Positions 40,170 through 47,970 of a DNA stretch of 47,970 nt are shown here, piece after piece; the first letter of the stretch is position 1, and every line of letters begins with the position of its first letter. The position numbers and the translations under genes are program-made. The notes beneath the pieces are model-generated. The model made no database searches. It saw only the letters and a list, made by a program, of their open reading frames with translations, and had not been told where the DNA came from. This stretch comes from an uncultured Collinsella sp. (GTDB taxonomy: Bacteria > Actinomycetota > Coriobacteriia > Coriobacteriales > Coriobacteriaceae). The stretch covers positions 1 through 47,970 of the forward strand of contig CATWQC010000015.1 of the NCBI GenBank assembly GCA_958352845.1, read 5' to 3'.

Positions 40170-41483
40170 CTACAGGCGCTCGCGAACCGCCTCGACGACG
40201 TTGTCCAGATCGGCGAGCACCTCGTCATGGCTCTGCATGTCGCGCACTTTGACCTTGCCGGCGGCAAGCTCGTCGCCACCCAGGACCAAGATGAGCTTGG
40301 CGCCTACCTTATCGGCTTGCTTAAACTGGGCCTTGAGCGAACGACCCTGATAGTCGGCCTCGGTCACGATACCTGCGGCGCGAAGCTCCTGCGTAATGGC
40401 AAAGACGTTCTGACGCAGCTCCTTGCCGGCGTTGGCGACATAGACGCACGGGGCCTCATCGGCACCCAAATCGCTGCCAAAGGCCTGCAGGGCCAGCAGG
40501 GCGCGCTCAAAACCGACAGCAAAGCCGACGCCCGCCGTGGGCTTGCCACCCTCGAGCTCGACCAGGCCATCGTAGCGGCCGCCGCCGCCGATGGAGCCGA
40601 CGCCGGCGCCAGGGGCCTCGACCTCAAAGACAGTACGGGTGTAGTAGTCCAGGCCGCGCACCAAGGTGGGATCCTCGACATACTCGATACCGGCGGCATC
40701 CAGATAGCGCTTGACCTGCTCGTAGTGCTCGCGGCACTCATCGCACAGGTTGTCACCCATCAGCGGAGCCTCGGCCATGATCTCGCGGCAGTGGTCGTTC
40801 TTGCAGTCGAAGGCACGCAGCGGGTTGAGCTCGGCGCGCTCGCGGCACTCATCGCACATCTCGTCGGCGTGATCGAGGATGAACTGCTTGACCTGCTCGC
40901 GATAGGCCGGACGGCACTGGGCGTCACCCATCGAGTTGATGAGCAGACGAAGCTTGGAAAGATCAAAACCAAGGCGCTTGTAGAACTCCATGAGCATGAT
41001 GATGCACTCGGCGTCTGCCGCCGGATCGGGAGCGCCGAGCCACTCGATGCCCACCTGGTGGAACTGGCGCAGGCGTCCCTTCTGGGGGCGCTCGCCACGG
41101 AACATGGCCTCGGCGTAATAGGCCTTAAACGGCGTAGAGCCCTGGGGCACCAGGTTGTTCTCCACGACGGCGCGCACCACACCGGCCGTGCCCTCGGGAC
41201 GAAGGGCCAGGCGCTGCTTGGGCTTAAGCTTGGTGTCGGTGCCCTCGGTAAAGACGCGCTCCAGGTTGGCGCCGCTAAACACGCGGAACATCTCCTTGCG
41301 CACGACGTCGGTCGACTGGCCGATACCGTGGACAAACACGTCAACCTGCTCGATCGCGGGCGTCTCGATGGGCTTAAAGCCAAACGGCTCGAACACGCCG
41401 GCAGCAATCTGCTGCATCTTTTGCCAGGCGCGCATCTCGGCGCCGATAAGGTCGCGGGTTCCCTCCGCCTTCTGTGCCTGCAT
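40170..41483 (-). CDS. hisS: Histidyl-tRNA synthetase
   Basis: A 437-residue class II HisRS: motif 2 around FRGERPQKGRLRQFHQ, the HisA motif LVRGLDYYTRTVFE, motif 3 GVGFAVGFERALLAL, and the C-terminal anticodon-binding domain (about 335-437). It carries a CxxC/CxxC-like patch (MCDECRER and LCDECREH), seen in some bacterial HisRS, possibly binding a metal. ATG at 41483; a TTG 6 nt earlier is possible. No T-box leader is present. A TATAAT at 41531-41526 (minus) lies about 40 nt upstream. Confidence 0.95.
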   Translation of the reverse strand: MQAQKAEGTRDLIGAEMRAWQKMQQIAAGVFEPFGFKPIETPAIEQVDVFVHGIGQSTDVVRKEMFRVFSGANLERVFTEGTDTKLKPKQRLALRPEGTAGVVRAVVENNLVPQGSTPFKAYYAEAMFRGERPQKGRLRQFHQVGIEWLGAPDPAADAECIIMLMEFYKRLGFDLSKLRLLINSMGDAQCRPAYREQVKQFILDHADEMCDECRERAELNPLRAFDCKNDHCREIMAEAPLMGDNLCDECREHYEQVKRYLDAAGIEYVEDPTLVRGLDYYTRTVFEVEAPGAGVGSIGGGGRYDGLVELEGGKPTAGVGFAVGFERALLALQAFGSDLGADEAPCVYVANAGKELRQNVFAITQELRAAGIVTEADYQGRSLKAQFKQADKVGAKLILVLGGDELAAGKVKVRDMQSHDEVLADLDNVVEAVRERL

Positions 41484-41525
41484 GGGCAAACACCTTTCTT
41501 TTGTATCGCGTCATAGGTAGTGGAC

Positions 41526-41531
41526 ATTATA
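41526..41531 (-). promoter_or_regulatory. hisS -10 element
   Basis: A perfect TATAAT on the minus strand just downstream of hairpin H1; the -35 region falls in the hairpin arm and is poor. Confidence 0.5.
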
Positions 41532-41543
41532 CGGCACAAACAC

Positions 41544-41750
41544 AAACAGCGGCGGTGCGTCTGACCGAACGAGGGTATGGGGACTCGTTCGGCCTGACGC
41601 ACCGCCGCTGTTTGCGATCCGCTTTCCTCCGTCCCCTTCGGATCACGTGATCTGTTGGGGACGGAGGAAAACGGATCATTTCGTAGGCCCGTGGCCGCCT
41701 TGGAAACCGAATGATGGTACGAGCATCCATTCGGCTTCCAGGGCAGCCAC
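41544..41750 (-). repeat. Three consecutive long hairpins between the MFS remnant and hisS
   Basis: H1: 41544-41573 with 41584-41613 (30-nt arms, a 3-nt internal loop, T-rich tail on the minus side). H2: 41616-41636 with 41657-41677 (21 bp, one U-G pair in minus RNA; loop holds the palindrome GATCACGTGATC). H3: 41691-41713 with 41728-41750 (23 bp with three non-Watson-Crick pairs, two of them wobble in minus RNA). H1 probably terminates upstream transcription before the hisS promoter. Confidence 0.85.
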
Positions 41751-42096
41751 AGACAGAACGGAGCGAACAGAAAAGAGCACGTAGACCTGCCATAGCTTAC
41801 CGACAAAGCTCATGCCGGCAAGAACGGCAGAGGTGGCGATTACAGTGAGGGGAACCCAAAACGCGGCCGCTTACTTTATCGGCAACATGGCCAATGACAA
41901 GTGAGCCGATAACGCTCACCACGGTGGAGATGGCATTGGAGATGTTGTACTGCGTAAGCGTGATCCCGAGGTCGCTGACGATGAGCGGCTGAAACAGGCT
42001 CATGCAGTTAACGAAAATCGTGTAACACGTGGCCATGATCACAAAGCCGGAGGCCACCACGAGCCAACCGGGGAAGAACTTACGTTGCTGGGACAT
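41676..42096 (-). pseudogene. Decayed MFS transporter, N-terminal fragment with frameshift
   Basis: ATG at 42096 (AAAGGAACAG upstream) opens an MFS N-terminus: FFPGWLVVASGFVIMATCY, SLFQPLIVSDLGIT and GHVADKVSGR, covering about the first two to three helices. Near 41850-41856 (GTTTTGGG on the minus strand) the frame breaks. The next frame continues in a membrane-like sequence (WVPLTVIATSAVLAGMSFVG) and then runs into hairpins H3 and H2, ending at TGA 41676. About 300 residues of a normal MFS protein are missing. The original frame stops at 41797. A sequencing indel could explain the shift but not the missing C-terminus. Confidence 0.7.
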
Positions 42097-42137
42097 ACTG
42101 TTCCTTTTTTTAAACAAACGAGTAGCAAGATTGGGTG

Positions 42138-43433
42138 CTACCGGTGGTCGGCGATATAGCCCAAAGCGACCGCCGTGTAAGCCGCAGCGCCAAGTGGCAG
42201 CTCGGCATCGCTAAAGCGTGCCTTGGGATGGTGCTGGGCAAAGTGTTCGTCCGTATCGGTCACAGCAGCGCCGATCGTAAAGTACGCGCTCGGGATCTCG
42301 CTCGAGATAAGCGCAAAGTCCTCGCTCGCCATGGCGTGGAACAGCGGCAGGAAGGCGGCCTTGGGCAGCGTCGCGCCCACATAGCCAAGCGAAGCCTGGG
42401 TCATGTCGTCATCGAGGACGAGCGGGGGAACATCCGAGAGCGTCTCAATGGTCGCCGGCGTGCGATACGTCGTGGCAACACCTTTGACGACCTCCGCGAT
42501 GCGGGTCTTGAGGTGCTCCATGAGCTCGACGTCGAAGCCGCGCAGCGTGCCTTCCAGCACGCAGGTATCTGGAATGACGTTGGCCGCTTGGCCGCCGGCA
42601 AACTTACCCACGGTAAGTGCGACCTCCTTGGCGGCCGGCACTTCGCGAGCGATGAGCTCCTGAAGCGCCAGGTGCACATGGACGCCGGCCGTTATGGGGT
42701 CGATGCAGATCTCGGGGCTGGAACCGTGGCCACCCTTGCCCTGCAGCGTGATGCGGAAACCGTACACGCCCGAGAGCGCCGGGCTGCCGTAAAGCACCAG
42801 GCCAAGCGGCGACTGGCTATTAACGTGCATGGCAAAGGCAGCCTGGGGACGCGGATTCTGCAGCAGACCGTCGGCGATGGCAGCGCGCGCTCCCTCAAAG
42901 GTCTCCTCACCCGGCTGAAACAACAGTTTGACGGTGGCATTGGCGTCGACGAGCTCGCCCTCGCGGGCCTTGAGCAGGCGCGCCGCACCAAGCAGCGCTG
43001 TCGCGTGCATATCGTGACCGCAAGCATGCATGCAGCCATTGGTGGATGCAAAGGGCTCGCCGGATTCCTCGACAACGGGCAGGGCGTCCATGTCGCCACG
43101 CAACATAACGACCGTTCCGGCCTGTTCGTCCGTGCAGACGCCATTGCCTTGGGCCGCGGTGGCACCGGCACCGACAAGGCCCACAACACAGGAGCCGTCG
43201 ACGAGCGTGGCAAATGGAATGTCCATCTCGGTCAGGCGCGCTTGGATATACGCAGAGGTCTGCGGGAGGCTATTACCCAGCTCGGGCATCTGGTGTAAAT
43301 CGTGTCGCCACGCAGCGAGCTCGCCTGCAAAAGCCTGAGCCTCTGCAACAAGACCGTCACCGATAGCGGCCTGCGCCGCCGCGGTGGCCTTGGGCGCTGA
43401 TTGCGGTTGAAGATCGGACAGTGCTGGTGCCAT
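42138..43433 (-). CDS. M20-family amidohydrolase (IAA-amino acid/hippurate hydrolase type)
   Basis: A 431-residue cytoplasmic metallohydrolase that cleaves N-acyl amino acids or similar amides; the substrate is unknown. Metal-site motifs are LRGDMDALPV, CGHDMHATAL, the catalytic pair in PGEETFEGA, and the late His in MASEDFALIS with the following segment. The dimerisation domain lies at about 215-330 (GKGGHGSSPE). ATG at 43433 with GGAGGG 5 nt upstream. The decayed MFS gene lies 41 nt downstream on the same strand; such pairs often import and hydrolyse peptides or conjugates, so the partner has probably been lost. Confidence 0.88.
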   Translation of the reverse strand: MAPALSDLQPQSAPKATAAAQAAIGDGLVAEAQAFAGELAAWRHDLHQMPELGNSLPQTSAYIQARLTEMDIPFATLVDGSCVVGLVGAGATAAQGNGVCTDEQAGTVVMLRGDMDALPVVEESGEPFASTNGCMHACGHDMHATALLGAARLLKAREGELVDANATVKLLFQPGEETFEGARAAIADGLLQNPRPQAAFAMHVNSQSPLGLVLYGSPALSGVYGFRITLQGKGGHGSSPEICIDPITAGVHVHLALQELIAREVPAAKEVALTVGKFAGGQAANVIPDTCVLEGTLRGFDVELMEHLKTRIAEVVKGVATTYRTPATIETLSDVPPLVLDDDMTQASLGYVGATLPKAAFLPLFHAMASEDFALISSEIPSAYFTIGAAVTDTDEHFAQHHPKARFSDAELPLGAAAYTAVALGYIADHR

Positions 43434-43511
43434 AGATGCCCTCCAGTAACGTTTTTGCAGCAAGCACTTTGATAGCGTAAAGTGCAAGGTACTACTTTAA
43501 GGGCGACGCAT

Positions 43512-43538
43512 AAAAAATGCCGCCCCGGGAGGCGGCGC
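43512..43538 (-). terminator. Terminator of the EamA transporter gene
   Basis: Stem GCCGCC/GGCGGC with a 6-nt loop and ATTTTTTATG on the minus strand. Confidence 0.85.
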
Positions 43539-43548
43539 AACAAATTGT

Positions 43549-44532
43549 TTACAATTGCGGACGCGGCTTTCGACGCAAAAAATCGAAATGCGTCTCGCTC
43601 AAGATAATCGAAAGAAAGATGAGCGCGAAGCCGGCGAGCAGGCGCGAGGTGAGCGCCTCCCCCATCAGCAGCACCGAGAACAGCACGCCCGAAGGCGACT
43701 CCATCGAAAGGAGCAGCGAGCCCGTCGAGGCCGGGACATGCGCCAGGCCGACGTTTTGGATGAGCAGGGCCACACATGTGCAGCCCACCGAGAGAAACGC
43801 CATCACACTGATAAAGCTCGGCGTCCAAACGGACAGAGGCGCTTGGGTCTCGAATAGCAGCGACGAGATCAGGCTCAGCACGCCGTTGCCCACAAACATC
43901 CAAAACGTGATGACGTTGATGTCCATCTTGCGACCGTACTTGGCGGTCACCGCCATCTGGACGGCGAAGAAGACCGCGCCCGCCAGCGTAATGACGTCAC
44001 CGATGTTGAATTCAACGCTATCGAGGGCCACCAAGCCAATGCCCGCCAAGCACAGCAGTGCCGCGCCCAGGTTATAGCGGGTGAGTTTTTCGCCGCTCAG
44101 AAAATAGCTCGCGAATGGCACGAGGATGCAATACGTGCCCGTCAAAAAAGCATTCTTGCCCGCCGTGGTGTGCGCCAGGCCGACTGTCTGCAGGACGTAG
44201 GCGGCCCACATTAGTGTGCCCATCCCAAGTCCGACGATAAGGTTGCGGGTATTGAGGTGCGCGATGATGCGCTTGTGGAAGATGACAAACATGACCAACG
44301 CCGCAGGCAGAAAGCGCACGTAGAGCAGTTCAAACACCGGAATGGTGTCGAGCGCGTCCTTCATGGTCGTAAAGGAGTAGCCCCAGACGACTGCCACCGA
44401 AAGTAGCAGAACCTTCCAGAACAGCGGAGAGCGTGCGCCGGCGCCCCGGGGAATACCGCCCGCGCCCAAATCCTCACGGGCCACAGGGCTATCGGGCAAG
44501 TTTTCGATTTCGCTGGCAGCGTATTGGGCCAT
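43549..44532 (-). CDS. EamA-family (DMT superfamily) transporter
   Basis: A 327-residue protein with ten hydrophobic helices in two EamA repeats (about 35-165 and 185-315), with RFLPAALVMFVIF in the first repeat and SLLLSMESPSGVLFSVLLMGE in part in the second. The family exports amino acids or metabolites; no substrate can be named. A hydrophilic N-terminal leader of about 35 residues is unusually long. GAGGA lies 6 nt before the ATG. It stands alone between terminators. Confidence 0.85.
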   Translation of the reverse strand: MAQYAASEIENLPDSPVAREDLGAGGIPRGAGARSPLFWKVLLLSVAVVWGYSFTTMKDALDTIPVFELLYVRFLPAALVMFVIFHKRIIAHLNTRNLIVGLGMGTLMWAAYVLQTVGLAHTTAGKNAFLTGTYCILVPFASYFLSGEKLTRYNLGAALLCLAGIGLVALDSVEFNIGDVITLAGAVFFAVQMAVTAKYGRKMDINVITFWMFVGNGVLSLISSLLFETQAPLSVWTPSFISVMAFLSVGCTCVALLIQNVGLAHVPASTGSLLLSMESPSGVLFSVLLMGEALTSRLLAGFALIFLSIILSETHFDFLRRKPRPQL

Positions 44533-44601
44533 GGAACATCCTCACACTCAATCTGGGCGTGGTGTCCACACGCGTATGGCTGCGTGCCGCCTCATGGTCA
44601 A

Positions 44602-44640
44602 ATAAAAACGGGGCGCACCGGACCCCCGGCACGCCCCGCT
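44602..44640 (-). terminator. Intrinsic terminator, second after yhgE
   Basis: Stem GCGGGGCG-GCCGG with its complement (one mismatch), a 4-nt loop and TTTTTATTTG on the minus strand. It stands about 130 nt beyond the first terminator, so it may close a separate small transcript. Confidence 0.75.
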
Positions 44641-44726
44641 ACTGTAGCAACAACCAAGCAACCCACGCAATTCACCGCACTAAAGTACCGACTTGAATAA
44701 CCTCGATGTTTCGTCAACGTCAACGA

Positions 44727-44825
44727 AAACGACCCTAAGCGAGCAAGGTGACGTGAAATGAAAGGGCGCTGACCTTCTGGTCGCGCCCTTGAAATTGAAC
44801 GTCAGATTGCCGCTTAGGGTCGTTT
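44727..44825. repeat. Nested hairpin element after yhgE, enclosing a terminator
   Basis: Outer arms 44727-44741 and 44811-44825 pair perfectly over 15 bp; next come GCAA--TGACGT segments pairing at 10 of 12; inside is the terminator stem AAGGGCGC/GCGCCCTT (44761-44790). The architecture matches elements A and B, but the sequence is unrelated. The rest of the 333-bp gap holds a TTTCGTCAACGTCAACGAAA near-palindrome (44710-44729) and the second terminator. Confidence 0.75.
44761..44790 (-). terminator. Terminator of yhgE
   Basis: A 12-bp stem with one bulge (AAGGGCGC plus GACC/GGTC), a 4-nt loop, and TTTCATTTC on the minus side. Confidence 0.75.
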
Positions 44826-44865
44826 GCAGCGTCGAGCCGTTACGCGGTTTGGTAAAACCGCGTAA

Positions 44866-47055
44866 CTAGATTAGTTTTGTACTCTCAAGCTTTTCGATAA
44901 TCCAGTCGTTGGCTTTGATGACTGGGCGGCGGAAGACGACGCCCAGGGCCAGCGACGGAATCAGATAGCTCGCCAGAATGCCCAGCTCAACCCAGTACTC
45001 CATATGGTAGGCACCGGCCATGGCGGCGTGCATGGCGTTGATGCCGTGAGTAAACGGCAGGAACGGATAAATCGCCTGGAACACGGGGCCGGTCATCTCG
45101 ATGGGGAACGTGCCGCCCGAACCGCCGACCTGCATGACCAACAGCACGACTGCGAGCGCCTTGCCGATATCACCAAACGACACCGTAAGCGTGTAGACGA
45201 TATTGGAGAACACGAGACTCGCGACCCAGCCCGCCAGCACAAACTGCAGCGGGTTGTCGCACTGAATGCCAAAGAACAGAATGTCGCCCGCGCACACGAG
45301 CGTTGCCTGCAGCAGAGCCAAACCGCCAAAGAACAGGTAACGACCCAGATAGATCTCGTGCAGGCGCACGGGGATGAGCTCGTTGATAAGCTCATCGTCA
45401 ACCGAAACCTTCATCATGGCCGCCAGTACGATCGAGCCGACCCATAGCGACAGAATCGTGTAGAACGGCGCCATGGCCGAACCGTAGTTGCGGATTGGAT
45501 AGACCGGCTTACGGTCGAGTGCGACAGGGCCGGAAAGCGACACGGCGAGGCCCTCGGGGTCGCTGCCAATCATTGTCTTAATCATGGCCAGGTCACCCGA
45601 GATCAAAGCGCTATCAAGCTCGTCCTTAAAGGCACTGATCTTGTCCGACGCCTCGCCCAGCTGATCGGAAGCCTTGTTGACCAGCTTTGCAGCCTTGGAG
45701 AGACCCTTCGCGAGCGAACCAGAGGCGTCGGTCAGACCGCTCACGGCGCTATCCAAGTCACCCGAGATACCGTTCAGGGAATCCAGAACGCCCGAAATGG
45801 TCTTCTTGAGCTCCTTGGCCTTAACCGAGAACGTAGAATCGTAATCGGACTTGGCACCCGAGATACCCGCTTTGGCATCGGCGATGGCCTGGTCGACCTC
45901 GGCGCGCGAGTTGTTAACCTCTGTCATACTCTTCGTGAGCGACGTCGCGATATTCGTCAGCTCATTGGCATTGTTGCGGTACTCCGTCGCGGTTTTGTCA
46001 AGCTCAGCAGCCGCGTCCTCAAGCCCTGCCTTGAGCTTATCGTTACTCACCTGGCTAGCAAGACTGCGGAGCTTATCGGCCGTGGCATCAATCTCGTCGG
46101 CACGCGTATTGAGTGACGCTGCGCCATCGTTGAGCTGAGACACCGTAAGATCGACATGCTGGTTTGCAGCGTCGAATGCCTTTGCGAGCTCGGTAGAAAC
46201 GTTATCGAACGAACCCGCGCTCCCATCAATAGCGGCATCAATCGCATCGCTGGCAGACTTGAGCGCCTGCTCGGAATCGGCAATACCGCTCTCGGCATGC
46301 TGCATGAGCTGCTTCACCGACTCCTCGGTCGATCCGGACTGCTTGAGCATACCGCCCGCCGACGTCAGCGAATCGGACGTGGAGCTCAAAATGCCCGCAA
46401 GCGACGTTGCGCTGGCCTGAACGTCTCGCAGGTCCTCAATCGAATCGCCAAGCGTCGAGGACAGATTGGCGATAAAGTTGCTGACCTGGTCGGTGCTCAT
46501 GTAATCGAGCAGGCTGGACACCGTCTTAAGACCGATGCTCGTAATGGTCTCGGTAAAAGTTTCGTTAACCTGGCTCTGAACGGCGCTCGAACCCTTCTCG
46601 GTCACGATCTGCGCAATGGCGTTGGCCTTCTGGTTCTCGTAAAACTCGATATCGGCGTGTTTCACGTCGGTCGAGAAAAGCGTCATCATGTCAGCGCTAA
46701 ACGTTTTGGGGATAACGACGGCAGCATAGTACGCGCCCGACTTAACGCCCTCGATAGCCTTTTCGCGATTGTTGAGCACAACCCAATCGAAGCTCTCGTT
46801 GCCGCGTAGGGTGGCGGTCACGTTTTCGCCCACGTTAACCTCGACGGGGATCAAATCGCTCTCGTAACCCTCATCGGTGTTGACCACAGCGATCTTAAGA
46901 TTGCCGGTGTTGCCGTACGGATCCCAGCTGCCGGCGATGTTAAACCACGCGTACAGACACGGTACGATAATGAGGCCCATCACGACAACCAAGCCGATCA
47001 CGGAGCGAGACACGTTTTGGACATCGCGCTTAAACAGATGCAGGATGTTCTTCAT
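44866..47055 (-). CDS. YhgE/Pip domain membrane protein
   Basis: A 729-residue protein with an N-terminal membrane helix (about 15-40, SVIGLVVVMGLIIVPCLYAWFNI) and the YhgE/Pip signature GSWDPYGNTGNLKIAVVN-DEG (in part). A long extracytoplasmic helical/coiled-coil region (about 190-500, Ser/Ala/Asp-rich) follows, then a C-terminal ABC2-type block of five to six helices (about 515-715). Related proteins include phage infection protein and type VII-linked EsaA; they may export or anchor cell-envelope factors. ATG at 47055 abuts the stop of the upstream paralogue (TAAATG), with AAAGGAGGTGAGG inside its last codons. Function not established. Confidence 0.85.
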   Translation of the reverse strand: MKNILHLFKRDVQNVSRSVIGLVVVMGLIIVPCLYAWFNIAGSWDPYGNTGNLKIAVVNTDEGYESDLIPVEVNVGENVTATLRGNESFDWVVLNNREKAIEGVKSGAYYAAVVIPKTFSADMMTLFSTDVKHADIEFYENQKANAIAQIVTEKGSSAVQSQVNETFTETITSIGLKTVSSLLDYMSTDQVSNFIANLSSTLGDSIEDLRDVQASATSLAGILSSTSDSLTSAGGMLKQSGSTEESVKQLMQHAESGIADSEQALKSASDAIDAAIDGSAGSFDNVSTELAKAFDAANQHVDLTVSQLNDGAASLNTRADEIDATADKLRSLASQVSNDKLKAGLEDAAAELDKTATEYRNNANELTNIATSLTKSMTEVNNSRAEVDQAIADAKAGISGAKSDYDSTFSVKAKELKKTISGVLDSLNGISGDLDSAVSGLTDASGSLAKGLSKAAKLVNKASDQLGEASDKISAFKDELDSALISGDLAMIKTMIGSDPEGLAVSLSGPVALDRKPVYPIRNYGSAMAPFYTILSLWVGSIVLAAMMKVSVDDELINELIPVRLHEIYLGRYLFFGGLALLQATLVCAGDILFFGIQCDNPLQFVLAGWVASLVFSNIVYTLTVSFGDIGKALAVVLLVMQVGGSGGTFPIEMTGPVFQAIYPFLPFTHGINAMHAAMAGAYHMEYWVELGILASYLIPSLALGVVFRRPVIKANDWIIEKLESTKLI

Positions 47056-47970
47056 TTATGCCTCACCTCCTTTGGAGTGCTTGCCGAGCGGAGCATTCTT
47101 TTCATTCATCACAAACGTGTCATCCCCGTTCTCGGGCACATGGACCGCATTGCGATGACCACATTGGCTGACAGCCTGAGTCTTGGGTTCAGACCCCCGC
47201 TCGCTGGCGTTGAGGCCAAACATGTGGCGGGCGGCAGGAATGGCGGCCGTGTGTTCGCGCATCTCGCGACGCAAGTCCTCATCCGAAAGCGCCGAGATGC
47301 GCATCTGAGTATTGAGGCTCGCGCGGATATATTCGATATTGATAAGCCAGCCGCAGATGGCAATAACCGAGATGATCCAAATGACAAGCAGGATGATCTT
47401 GCCGTTATTGTCGATATCGAGAACCGTCGACAGGACAAAGAGCAGGACCTGAACGCCCACCACGGCGGCAAAACCGCCCTTGATGTAGTACGGGTAGCGA
47501 TGTTCAAAGGCGACCGCATGATCGAGCAGTTCGCGACGGTACGAATCGGAATCGAGCATGACACGCATGGCCGTGCGCAGCGAGTAGCGCTGGCGCGGCA
47601 GGTCGTTGGACTCGCAAATCATCATGCCGGTCGTGGAAAGCTGTTTATCAAAGAGCAGGTTAAGGTTGAGCAGCAGCGGACGCAGCTGCAGGCCGATAAA
47701 GAGCGCCACGATCAAGAACACGCCCAGAATGCACAGGTTAAACAGGTAGTTGAACGAATACATGCCGCCGACCGTCTCGCGCAGCAGATTGATGCCGTAG
47801 GTAAAGGGCAGCAGCGGGTGCAGCCACTGGAAGAAGCCGGGCATCATCTCGATGGGGTACATGCCCGACGAACCCGGGATCTGCACGATGACGAGGATGA
47901 CGCCGATAGCCTTGCCGATATGCTTAAACGTGGTGGACAGCGCATAGATGATATTGACGTAGGTGAACGA
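47056..47970 (-). CDS. YhgE/Pip domain membrane protein, C-terminal part
   Basis: The last 304 residues of a second YhgE/Pip-type protein; the 5' end is beyond the window (the frame is open to 47970). Visible are the ABC2-type membrane helices including SSGMYPIEMMPGFFQWLHP and FTYGINLLRETVGGM, motifs shared with the downstream paralogue (GGTFPIEMTGPVFQAIYP, FTHGINAMHAAMAG). They are followed by an extra cytoplasmic region and two further helices (about 175-225) and a hydrophilic tail not found in the paralogue. The stop directly precedes the next ATG, so the two are one operon and may form a heteromeric complex. Confidence 0.82.
   Translation of the reverse strand, partial: SFTYVNIIYALSTTFKHIGKAIGVILVIVQIPGSSGMYPIEMMPGFFQWLHPLLPFTYGINLLRETVGGMYSFNYLFNLCILGVFLIVALFIGLQLRPLLLNLNLLFDKQLSTTGMMICESNDLPRQRYSLRTAMRVMLDSDSYRRELLDHAVAFEHRYPYYIKGGFAAVVGVQVLLFVLSTVLDIDNNGKIILLVIWIISVIAICGWLINIEYIRASLNTQMRISALSDEDLRREMREHTAAIPAARHMFGLNASERGSEPKTQAVSQCGHRNAVHVPENGDDTFVMNEKNAPLGKHSKGGEA

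Overview
The window looks like chromosomal DNA of a high-GC gut actinobacterium of the Coriobacteriia, most like Collinsella. This rests on base composition, the style of the proteins (two FeoA + FeoB + Cys-rich partner, YhgE/Pip pair, GPH sugar symporter, LacI regulators) and the gut-type pectin/lactate/galactoside gene content; it is an inference, since no 16S or marker search was possible. No tRNA, rRNA, CRISPR array or prophage was seen.

Region 1 (1-16632, almost all minus strand) is a pectin and hexuronate catabolism locus, preceded by the 5' part of a GltD-like flavoprotein. In order of transcription: LacI-type repressor; uxaC-uxaB-uxaA (galacturonate to 2-keto-3-deoxygluconate); a GPH-family symporter; GH28 polygalacturonase; an alpha/beta esterase; a fused pectin methylesterase-acetylesterase; an SGNH esterase; GH105 unsaturated galacturonyl hydrolase; and a TIM-barrel isomerase-like protein. 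None of the hydrolases has a signal peptide, so the model is import of short, still esterified oligogalacturonides followed by cytoplasmic de-esterification, depolymerisation and isomerisation. Three promoters (uxaC, transporter, GH105) carry the same operator pair, AGGTGAACGTTCACCT, about 40 bp apart. Upstream of each lies a 27-bp direct-repeat element that I do not recognise.

Region 2 (16720-20640) is ferrous iron uptake (FeoA, FeoA, FeoB, small Cys-rich membrane protein) with inverted-repeat operators, followed by an HPr-like protein whose Ser46 position is Asp. Region 3 (20667-27480) holds a 228-bp inverted-repeat element, an APC amino-acid permease, and an ebgC-ebgA type beta-galactosidase operon divergent from its own LacI regulator. 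Three GTGCAACCGGTTGT operators and a fourth copy of the 27-bp element lie between them.

Region 4 (27481-31100) contains a tandem array of long hairpins with a 62-bp period, an IS256-family insertion with a 12-bp target duplication, and aspS. Region 5 (31310-36680) is serB and then a lactate racemase locus: larB, a short larC, and a tetR on plus; larA and an aquaglyceroporin on minus. Region 6 (36951-47970) holds ppc, hisS, a decayed MFS gene, an M20 amidohydrolase, an EamA transporter and two YhgE/Pip proteins.

A feature of the whole window is long, nested hairpin elements at gene ends. Two of them (34482-34596 and 36951-37077) share conserved internal segments while both of their stems differ in sequence and remain perfectly paired.
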